Assembly (NCBI GenBank): GCA_032622095.1
Contig: CP136069.1
Coordinates: 72,191,319 to 72,255,318 of the forward strand
DNA: 64,000 bases
DNA from: Siphonodentalium dalli
Taxonomy: Eukaryota > Mollusca > Scaphopoda > Gadilida > Siphonodentaliidae
Direction of reading: 5' to 3'
Shown here: piece by piece, positions 33,701 through 45,700 of the stretch
Layout of the letters: every line of letters starts with the position of its first letter
Position numbering within the stretch: the stretch's first letter is position 1
Position numbers and translations under genes: made by a program
Notes under the pieces: generated by a model
Database searches by the model: none
What the model was told of the DNA's origin: nothing
What the model saw: the letters and a program-made list of their open reading frames with translations, nothing else

Positions 33701-36700
33701 AAATGCGCCCAAAACATTACGCGTTCGTCTTTCCAAACCTAATGACGTATCGATGGTGTTATTAGCTTGGTGTTATGGGGCGTTACGCATTCACCGAGAA
33801 ATAACTGCAACTAGCCACGTGGGCGCCGACCAATCAGAATGATGGATTTAGTGATGACAACACTTAGTGTGTAAATATATACATGTGCATGTATTGGCAA
33901 TAAAATATGTTTAACACTTTGAGTGCCAGGTCCGATTTTTTTATCAACCCATATACACTGTGCCAATGCATTCTCTTATATATGCGAGTCGACCATAGGT
34001 CGCCTCGCATATATAAGAGAATGCATTGGCCTAACAATTTTTCATCATTTGTTATTATTTTTTACAATTTTTTACAATTTTAATAATTTTTTAGAAATCT
34101 AAAAAATAAAAAAATAATCGATCGGCCCCTGGCACTGAAAGGGTTAACTACACAAAAAATCAATATTGTGTATTCCCTCGCAGAGAGACGCAAACGAGAT
34201 AAACTACTCTTAATATGTCAATACTGTAAATAGTTTATTGGTTTTTATCTTAACAAAAACAAACAAACAAAAATACCAACGGCACATCAAATTTACCACA
34301 TACGACTCACTGAAATCCTTAGGCTAACCATCTCAGTCTGCACCTAACATCAAATGAGTCATCTATTTAGACCTGTATCGTTCTTCATGCGGGCTCATCA
34401 TAGTCGGCGAATGACTGCGAGCTGCATGCTTTTCGAATAATCATAATAAGAAGAACAAGAAGTAGAAGACTGCGGTTCTATAAAGTCATTATACAATGTT
34501 GTGTACAGTATGTGTTTTTATTGTACAAGTCTAGGTTGTGGTGAAAAGTCATATTGGACGAGACACGCAGTGTCGAGTCCAATATGACTTTTCACCACAA
34601 CCTAGACTTGTACAAGAAAAACTCTTAAAACATGGTTATGACGTCACACCTTTGTTCATCGAGTCCAGTTTATAGGATAATGGATGGTTATTGTCGAGAT
34701 CGTACATTATTTTTCAAACAACGATTCATTATTTTAACATCGGACGCTCAGTATCCAATTTAATGAACGGTTATCTTGCTGCGGACGATTTCATTTTATA
34801 TGACGTGCATGCATGATACCATAATATATGCATGTAGCTGTCTATAGGCAACAGTTTTCAAGTATAATATCTCTCTGGCTGATTTCTAGAACATTACTTG
34901 GGATATAGACCTATATATAGAGCCTCATCGCCCGGGTTGGGGTGAAATGGGGGGGGGCATACACCTTCATATTCCATGCACGTCGTTTCATGAATAGGCA
35001 TTGAATTTGCAACTGTTAAAATTTCTCGAATCTGATTCCGTTCCTGGGTGGCATGTTGCAGCACCATTCACGATAAAACGTAAAACATATATAGTAATTT
35101 ACATGTAAATGTCAGTACCCGCGATCTCAAACCACAAGATCGCCAAATATCAGATTTTGCACACCGCTCGCACCTATCTGCCACTCAATGTATAATTCTC
35201 CGCAAAATCCGAAATATGCCGCATAATAAATGTAATACAAATGCCGAAATTTAAGAGCAAAAGGTCGGTACGTCGTGTTCATTCAACGGTCGGAAACGCA
35301 ATGGTGTGCTGCCTGTCCGTTAAGTTGACAATGGGTTAAAATGTCACGCCATCCGTGCAGCCAATGAGCGAGTGGATAGAGCCGAACAAATGGTACAACT
35401 CAGGTGTCTTGACCCAATTCCGGGTTAATCCATTCTGATAAGAGGTGATGCATCAAACAAATGGACTCGGCCATGTTTTAAGTCATATAATAGCTTCAAA
35501 CTGTACATTATTTCAGCGAATGGAAAGATCTCGACATGCGGTCTCGATCGATCCAATCCCTGAAATAATGTACAGTTTTCAGCCATTATCCTATACATAC
35601 TGTACACAACATTGTATAATGACATTTTTATTATCCATCTGTATGTTTATCCAAATTTTGAGAATAAAACTTTTGTGGTTATATTTGGTATTTGTCTACA
35701 CTTAATTCTCTATAAAAGCCTGTATTTTGATCATCAGAAAGCATGGTTTGGAACAGTAAACATGGAAGTGAAAAACAAAAACTCAACGCGGAAGGGAAAC
35801 GTCTGCTATATCCACCAGTGTTGCGCGCGCATCACAATTTCACCGATTCATTTCGCAATAGAGTTAATTCGTGACGTCACAGAGTCCCGATTAAAAAAAA
35901 GTAATATTGCACACTTGGGAGTCCAATATGACATTCGGGAGTCAAATATGACATTTTCCCGGATTATCAAGTGGTGGCTTTTGTCCAATCAGAAATAGTG
36001 TTAGTTGTGGGATGGATAATAATAAATGATATTCTCCTATTGAATATAGCTTTTAATCACGAAAATGACCGCCAGTTTTTTAATTAACTGAATTACTACA
36101 TAGGCAGATGACACATCCACTCTGTACACAGTACAGAGGGTCGTAATGCCAGTCGACACACTCCAGTGTTGGTCGAAATGTTCAGCAGTAAATGTTGGAA
36201 ATTAGCGATTTCTAAGTAAACAAAATAGCATAACTCCGTTAAAAATCATCTGACCATGACCAAAATCAAACTTGGCCTGCGTCTTCTCAGCTGAGAACCA
36301 CGTACCAAATAAACATAACTTTTGTTGAATATTGCTCAATTTATCATCCGGACAACCAGAAACTGTAATTTCTAAGTAAAATGGGGGAATGACCGTCAAA
36401 ATTCGAATTTGACATCAATAACGATATGGTTATTCCTCATAGCAAGTTTCGTTTCGATCGGATAATTTGAATTGATGTTGAGGGGGAGACGCGCCTTTTG
36501 TATAAATCCTTCCAAAATGCAAGAGATTATCAACAAAGAATTTCTCTGGATCTAATTGGCGAAATAAAATTGAATTTCACATACCATCATCTTCATTGTA
36601 TATAGAATCTGAGCAATTATTAGGAGATGATAAAAAATGGATTTTAATACATTTTCTTTTTTGTCCCTTTCGGTACCAAGAACCTAGAACAATTAATAAT

Positions 36701-39700
36701 TTCACACAACACTCAAATCATCAAATAAAATAGCTTATTGTTTTTGGCTCTATGAGAGGAGGCTTCATTTGTATCATAATGTTAAGTTAGATTTTTAATT
36801 GCATAATATATCATCATACCCCCATATAATATAATGAAGAATAAGCAGTCACAAATATTCCAGCCTAATGAAAATAAATGTTGATATACAGTGTGGCCCA
36901 CTCAAGCAGGGAGCAATCAACCGGAAGAGAAATTGTGGTCAGCCTTAACTGGGTTATGAACCCATGACCCAGAACTAATCTCAGTCAAAATTTTCATTGA
37001 TCAATAGACATGAACATTCTCAAATATAGACAAATTTATGGGTAGATGCCTTTTTAATTGAAATAATCATTAAATTTCCATTTTGAAATACCAAGAAATT
37101 TTGGCAAAACGTGCGTCTGATCATTGACGCGGGACAAGGAATTGGGAGGACGCACGCATGGACGGACGGACGGAATGACGCGGACGATTACAATAGTCTT
37201 CCGAAAATTTCTTGGGACAATTAGATCTGATCTTTGTAGCTTGAGATCCGATCTTATTTCTTTAACAGCTCTAACTTTGTTAATTTAAAGGTACTCTATC
37301 CGATTCGATGGTCACCATATCATCAGATTCCAACAACAACAACAACAACAACATTTTTTGACATGCCGCTTCAGTTATCAGAATGGAGTAATTGCCCAAA
37401 AATAATCGTTCAACGAAATTTGGCCGGATTGTCAAATATCTCATATCTAAAGCCACTTGATTTTAGAGTTATCCATCTTCATCCGCAATTTGGTCCGGGA
37501 CCCCCGGTTCGTTGACTTTTTGCCAGGCCGCCAAAAAGTACCGGTGGTGAAAAATAATAGATTTCAAATTTTTTTTTTTTTAATCGGATCAACTTAAGAA
37601 CATAACATGACACACATGAATTATATATGTATGGAATATAAATTATAAAAGTATGGAATTACAATTTGTACTGGTTCATTTAGTTAGATTATTTTATTAA
37701 TGTTTTGGGTATCCAGCAATATCCATATGGGAGTAGTTAATTTGATGCAAATGGTTAGCTTTAAACAGACAAATCATGAGTGAGATTGGTGTCATGGCTT
37801 AATAAGTTTCCACACTGTAAAGTTACAAGTGCATGGAAGTGATTACCAAAGAATTCCCTGAATGTACTTTTAGATACTTCAATGACTATGAAATGGCAGA
37901 AAAGAAAAAAAGGAAAAGTAGTGAATAGTCGAAGGAATTCAGGGCCATACACATTCCCCATATGGTATATAAACAATATCACATAAAGGGCCATACAAAG
38001 TCTTGAATTCCTGATAAAAGAATCTAACTCACTGCATGTGAAAAATATTGAATTATTGCAGACTGTATGCTTCCCCGGACATGTCTATATATAGCAGAAA
38101 GAACGGAAAGCACAGTGACCAATATTCAAACAGATTTTCAAGTATTGTCCATCTTTCTTGGAAAAGAAAATAATAATTTGGGAGCGTTAATTCGGATTAT
38201 ACATCGTTAAAGAAAAATATGGCGAAGTTTCTCAGAAAAGTTTATTTTGAAAATTGATTCAGAAAGTTGTCCATCTATATAGATGCTTACGATTTCCCAG
38301 CACAAACTAACTTTCTTATAACCAGTCTTGAAGCAACATTGTTCTCTATTATATACTTATTCGAACCTTGCACTAGTACAGTGAATGTACTTTTTATGGC
38401 AGTTATCCATTTCCAATAATGTTTTATACTTACTGACTTAATACTGAGAACGCTGTCACCAAAATTTCCACTTCTACGAATATGATTAAAGTATTATTTT
38501 TGAGATTGTAATTGTTATATATATGTGACCCGCCATATCAAATCCAGTCGGAAGTCGGGATTTTTTTACCCTGTGCCAATGCATTCTCTTATATATGCGA
38601 GTCGACCATAGGTCGCCTCGCATATATAAGAGAATGCATTGGCCTAACAATTTTTTATCATGTTTTTAAAATAAATGTTTCTTACAATTTTTAGGACATA
38701 AAATAAAAAACATCCATTACCCTGCACGGAGCCCCACACATATATAGAAGCATATAGAAGAGTGTCGTCTGCTCATGTTTGTCTGGGGCTCTGTATGGGT
38801 GAAATTATAAAATTGTTAAAGAATACAAGAACAAATTATTAAAATTATAAAAAAATTGTTAGGCCAATGCATTCTCTTATATATGCGAGGCGACCTATGG
38901 TCGACTCGCATATATAAGAGAATGCATTGGCACAGGGTAAAAAAAATCCCGACCTCCGACTGGATTTGATATGGCGGGTCACATATGCTTCATGTGGTCA
39001 CCGGTGCCAGATAGCATAAATTCCTTCAGATGGTGCACTCGCTTAACAATTAAGTAGTTTTTTGTGTTGGCCCATCTACATATTTCACCTCCTGAGATAG
39101 CTCAGGCATGGAAACCCATTAACAGTGGCGCGCTCGTTTTTAGTTAGACTGTTCTCTATTTAAAATTTTTACTCGCATTTTTGACGAAAACTTCCAAGCT
39201 GCAAGACAAGAGTTCAGTCCCCTCGTTACGCTGGTCCGACCGCTGCCATCATGATGTATATTTTAATAATTAATTGTTTTGTCAGTTAAAAACACGCACG
39301 AGGTGTCTTCGAATTTGAACGTGTGTAAGGCGTGTGTGAGTTGCGAGCGAAAGTCCCCCCTCCCGAAAATACCAGGACATTATTTTTGTTATTGTCATTA
39401 TGTTGTATTTTAAATATATGAATATGTCCATGTATATATTGTCAATAAAGAATAAACAAAAAACAAAAACAAAAACAAACAAAAAATGGTTTTGTCAGTT
39501 GCAATTTATGCTTGTTCTATCTAGCCAATTTCCAAATGAATATGGACAGTTCTGTTTATCAGAATAATGCAGAATGAATTGTAAATGACAAAAGCTTAAC
39601 TTAAACAAATTTGAAATTTCTTCACATTATGTGTACATGCATGCTGATGGCAGTGTTAAGTCTCGCATGACGTCGACGAATGATGTCTCAAATTCACATA

Positions 39701-42700
39701 AAGTCTTGTTCTCCGTTTATGATATATTTTGCATCCAAAACATACCATATTGTGGGTGATGTCTACGTCGGAATGGTGAGCGCATCTCGGTTTGATGTGC
39801 TAAATAAGGCTTACAATAACCTAAGGGAAATCATATAGCAATTTATTCGCAGATTCCGAGAAAAAGGAAGATGAGATTCAGACGAGGTGTTACTCGTGCC
39901 AGAGTATCATGGGCGACAAGACGACAAACATGCATTGCCTCCCCAACGACACGGTCACAGTTGAAATCACCTACGTCACAAACTGCACGAAAAAATGCTT
40001 CATCCGGAATAACGATTTATATCCCGGAGGTCAGTGAACGGCATATATATACATGTCGGAAATTTTATTTCAAAATAGTTTTTAAATTTATATGTTGGTT
40101 TTATTTTTCAACCAATAGACCCATACTTGTTTTTATTCCAAAGTTTGTTGTTTTCCTACTTTCACTGAAATGGTCGTCAGATAAAACATGCTTGAGTTAC
40201 CGCAGAATGCGTGAATTCTAAGTCGAAAAAGGGTCATAACTCCGTAGAAAAAAACTCGGATCAAACCCATATTCGAACTTAATATGTATTTTAGGGTGAG
40301 AAGCTCATATAGAAAATTTGGTTCCGATCGGATACAAAATGTTTGAGTTATCGCACCATGCGTAAATTGTCTATGGACTGACAGACGTCTCCACAGACGC
40401 ATGAAACTCAAATATTCTTTATCTGATTGGAACCAAATTTGGTATGTGAGTTTCTCACCACAAAATTATAGGTATTTAGATTGTAAAAATGTGACCGACC
40501 TGACAAAAAGAACCACAGCATGTGGCACACTTTCCAATTAAGTGACCCTCCCACCGGGTAGTCCCACCTTCCACCCACCCATGGTCCCATACCCCCCCCC
40601 CCCCCTCACCCCTATCCTTCTCCCTCCTACCCCACCGCAATTCCTTGACAAAGTTATACTGTATCTCCTTCGTGTTCCATTCTTAAGTAACTATATTATT
40701 TTGATATGTCACATGACCGTTTGCAACAACATAAATATAACTGCTTACATTTTACATATATATATACTGTTATATTACCCTTCTCTTTTGACCCATAAAT
40801 TCAAATAATTTGTGATATTATGTACATGTGTGTGTACTACATTCGTACATAACAGTATACTCTATAATTCGACATCAAAACTCTAGATATGATTTCAATC
40901 ATAGCAATTTACTATCGACAAGGGATGGGTTAAACATCTAACGGTCGTGATCGGCCTCTCGTTTAAAAACATATTCTGTCATATTGGCCATGAAGCTTCG
41001 GGCGATCTCAAATAGAGATAGAGTTATCCAGCTTGCAAACGCTCCGAACGATTCCGCGAGCCAGTAAAATGTCCCAATGCATTGTATGTTTTATACCAGC
41101 AAAAATTATGAATAAAATCAATATAATTGATAGAATCGTGTCCGGACAAGGGTCTTCGATTCATATTTATTATTTTATACACACGAAACTATACAAAACT
41201 TGTTATAGGATAGACCATCTGTAAATGTCTTGTAACTTATTTTCAAGCATCAGCGCGAAAACATGTTCAATGTCAAACAATGGATATTTTCTCCTTTTCT
41301 CCAGTGTGGTACCGAGGATGTACCACTAACTTTTGGGGAATGCCAGAACCCCTTCCAGAGGACGGCTGTTACGAATGGTACAAAGACAAATGGTGTATTT
41401 GCAGTGAGCCTCTGTGTAACGGCGGACCGATGCGTAAGTTAAAACTGAATGGCCGAGTGAGCGCGAGTTCAGTCCCCTCGCCACACTGGCCTGACCACTG
41501 CACCCGGTCATTACGATGTTATACGCTACCGCGGGAAGTCTGTTTAACCCTTTCAGTGCCAGTTTGTTTGTTTTTTTTAGAATTGTTTGGGTTGAATTTT
41601 TTTTGGGTATGCTTAAGCATGCTATATCAAATTTAAAAACAAACTGGATAAAACCTTAGGGGCATGTTATAACTCAAAACTATCACCAAGTATTCATAGT
41701 AATAATTTTGATGCCCATGAAAAAAGATTCCCTGACACTAAACCTACAAAAATATGTCTGTTAAAGAATATAAGAAAAAATTATTAAAATTGTATAAAAT
41801 TGTAAAAAAAAGAATAACAAATGATGAAAAATTGTTAGGCCAATGCATTCTCTTATATATGCGAGGCGACCTATGGTCGACTCGCATATATAAGAGAATT
41901 CATTGGCACAGTGTATATGGGTTGATACAAAAATCGGACCTGACACTGAAAGGGTTAAAAAGTCGGGCCCTGGCTGTGCTAACAAGTCAGTTCTGATCTG
42001 TCTGGCTTGAGATCCGCTCTCCATCTGCTCATACCGCTAACATTCACTGTAAATAACCCACCGTAATTTTTACGGTAGAGTACCGGCAGCTCAGTTGTCA
42101 GTATAGTCTACCGTATATTTGACAGTATACCGTATATTCTACTACCGTATAATTATACAATAATACCGTCAAATATACAGTACACCGTATATTCCACTAC
42201 CGTATAATTATACAATTATACCGTCAAATATACAGTACACCGCATATTCCACTATCACGGGGGGAGAACTGCGATGTGAGGATCGGTGGCATTCCGATAA
42301 AGAGACGGTGGAAATCCGATAAACTAGAGTCTCGGTTCGCTTTCGGCGACAAACGAGATTTTCTTCGTGTTTGGGCATTCAAACGGAATTGACGTGACAA
42401 ATCATGTTTCATATCATCATATAGTTATTTTAGTTACTAATATCCATCAAAATCTAGACGCTACAGTGAGTAAAACCAAGAGAATCGCCATTTAAAAGTC
42501 ACGCGACGGTTCGTGTTCCGATAAAAACGAACCGTCGCGTGTCTTTTATCGGAAAACGAACCGTCGCGTGACTTTTAAATGGCTATTCTCTTGGTTTTAG
42601 TCACTGTAACGTCTAGATTTTGATGGATATTAGTAACTTAAATAACGATATGATGATATGAAACCTGATTTGTCACGGCAATTCCGTTTGAATGCCCAAA

Positions 42701-45700
42701 CACGAAGAAAATCTCGTTTGTCGCCGAAAGCGAACCGTCTCGTTTATCGGATTTCCACCGTCTCTTTATCGGAATTCCACCGTCTCTTTATCGGAATGCC
42801 ACCGATCCTCACGTCGCAGTTCTCCCCACGTGACTATCGTTTAATTATACAAACATGATCAATGGTTGATTGTAATTTGGCCGTAAATGGCGTAATGACT
42901 AAAATTTTAATAATATCATAGAAGCTACCATGATTTCGAACAATGAGCAATAAATTATTCAATACAAAACCTTGACAAACACACTAAGAACAACCCAACA
43001 ACTGTTTGTTTCCCAACGATTGACCAACACACGACTTCACAATCCGAGAAAATGGCGTCGGCGATCAGACCCTTCCCAAAATACATACCGCATGCACGCG
43101 CCATTAACATTATTACCGTAAATATAGATATTGCCGTACATACCTTTCAATTAACGGTATTCTACCGTTGAAAATACGGCTATTTAATACAGTGTTGTTA
43201 ACAAAATAGTGTTAAACGCTACTATAAAAATGACATGTATAGGCCCTGGCAGCGCTAACACGATCTGATCTGTCTAAGTCTAACTTGAGATCCTCGTGCC
43301 TACTGGCCCCGCTAACATTGTTAACAAAATGCTATACGCTACCACAGAAATCTGCTTTAACTCTTTCAGTGCCTAATTTACGGTCTGTAAAATCGGCCCT
43401 AAAAAAACAATTAAAAAATAAAAATAAAACATATTTTAGATTTTTTTGGGTTGAATTTTTTTTGGGTATGCTTAAGCATGCTATAGCGAATTTAAAGACA
43501 AACTGGATAAAACCTTAGGGGCATGTTATAACTCAAAACTATCACCAAGTATTCATAGTATTAAATTTGATGCCCATGAAAAACGTAAGTTTCCCTGGCA
43601 CTAAACCTACAAAATAAGTTTGTTAAAGAATATAAGAAAAACTAATTAAATTTTTTTTTAAATTGTAAAAAATAATAACAATTATGAAAAATTGTTAGGC
43701 CAATGCATTCTCTTATATATGCGAGGCGACCTATGGTCGACTCGCATATATAAGAGAATGCATTGGCACAGGGTATATGGGTTGATACAAAAATCGGACC
43801 TGGCACTGAAAGGGTTAAAAGTTAAGCCCTGGCAGCGCTAATAAGATCTAACCTTTCTAACTTGATAGTCTGGTCGATAAACTCACATTTTAGGGTCAAC
43901 CTAGAATAAATTTGGACTAAGTTGGTTTCTATTCCATTTTGAAGAGGAATATATCCTCTAAAACATATCCAAAATCCGCTAAAATCCGCTTTGGGCATTT
44001 TCTGTAACTCAAGATGGCGTCCATGATGACAGCTGGTATCGAAAAATTATGAATTTCTGTAGTAGGTGCACAAACTAATACCAAATTAGTAATAAAATAA
44101 AATACACACAAACAATGCTTAGTCGTAAACCATATCGGTAGAATGTCTGTCCCAATATGGTCACCAAAATGGACAAAATAAATTTGTGGAAAATTTAATA
44201 CTCTCGAATTTTGCGAGGACAAATGATTTCAGAGTATAAGAGGAACTTTTTATAAGAGATGTAAGAATTCTCTCTAATGCATTTCGTGAGGGAGCAAGCG
44301 AAAGCCAGGTTTCATACAACGGTTAAATCTGGGCTTTTTGGGCTCCCAGAAACAGAAGAATAACGCAGTTTTATCTGTACTGTTAATCTTGAATCGTGTA
44401 ATATATGTGTAATTAAACAGCTGAATGGGATTTAATTAGGATTTATTGATTATGTGACCTTTTCTAGAAGCAGAAATGTATGTAATCAGAACAGTCTCAC
44501 GAATGTGACCGATCATAATTTATTTTTATAACTACGACATCAAATCTGTCAATATTCACTACTATAGAACAGTATGAGAGCTATTCATATGGTACTGGGT
44601 AAAATGTGTAGATCATATTGTCCGTGTCTTAAAATAGTAGTCACAGTTTCCTCCGGTCAAGTGATTAAACACGAATATTTTCGCTTTTATCACACAAATG
44701 CATTATACCATGAACGCAATTTATCAAAATACAAAGGAGTACAATAGACTTTCTTCAATAAATTCACAACTTAACCAAATTTGTTGCATACTCTGTGACA
44801 GAGACTGTCTTTATACCTGGAAATTATATGTGCTTATATTCACTAAGGCCACATATACGCGAAACGTACAACGTTTTCTGCAACCGCATCACCGCGTTTA
44901 CCCCTACTCCCTAATGTTAGTATATTATTATGTTACACATATCTGCTGCACACAAAACCATAAACAGCAACACTGAGTGAATGGTCAACGCAGAAATAAT
45001 AACTTTGAACGCTGATGACCTGGTATTTAGCCCAAGTACGTGGGTGGCAATGGTAAGATATATTTTCAAACAACCAGATACTGAAAACTAATATTGTGTA
45101 TTGCGTGTACATATTTCCGTTTTAAAGTGCCGATTGAAGTAATTTGAACATAATTGTCTACTAAGAAAACGGTTTGGTAACAGCATCTGCTTCTGCGTTA
45201 CATTCAATAATTAATCGTCATTCCAAATGAAACTTCCACGCAATGTGTAGCGAAACATTGCTTTATGTGTTGCATGCCCGAATTTGTTTTTGCCCGACTG
45301 TTGTATCCATTCTAAGCAGAAAACCCGAACGTAAATCATTGGATTCATTTTCGCTGCAGTGACCGATAAATCACTCAGATAGATCTGTTTTTTAATTATA
45401 TGTGAACCTTTAACGATATATAACAACATACTTATTACTAATGCGTATTTTCACTTATAGCTGGTTATCCAATATGTTGCTGTCGTCGTAGCGTGGATTG
45501 AAGGTGCGGCCATTTTGACACCCATTTCATCATCGCGATTGCATTATTTTCTGTCCTTGTCAATCTATTCGCTCCCGTACTACAATTTCACACAAACTTA
45601 TATATATCGGATGGAGGAGTAATGTGTTAGGGTGTCGCCGATGAGGGATATTGCCGAACAACCTACTTCGCAAGGCCGAACAATGGGCATTTTTAAAATC

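Larger units (their letters stand above)
34483..35623. mobile_element. TIR element of ~1.1 kb with internal palindromes
   Basis: AGTCATTATACAATGTTGTG at 34484 is repeated in reverse at 35596-35623 (CATACTGTACACAACATTG), giving about 28-bp termini. Inside are a 95-bp palindrome (34521-34615) and a shorter one (35498-35578). No credible coding frame. Confidence 0.65.
38522..38985. mobile_element. MITE family C with paired palindromes, copy 2
   Basis: The termini TATGTGACCCGCCATATCAA and complement, with palindromes at 38575-38643 and 38863-38931, match 9695-10156. The middle (GAGCCCCACACATATATAG to GCTCATGTTTGTCTGGGGC) is inverted relative to that copy. Confidence 0.85.

Noticed and set aside
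35612-35998. 128-codon frame
   Set aside because: It starts inside the right terminal repeat of a TIR element and shows no domain or codon pattern.
39871-40221. 116-codon frame overlapping exon 2
   Set aside because: It is in a different frame from the cysteine-rich exon and would run through the donor site; its peptide lacks domain features.
42224-42858. Similar 62- and 66-codon frames on opposite strands
   Set aside because: They are mirror images produced by the 577-bp palindrome.
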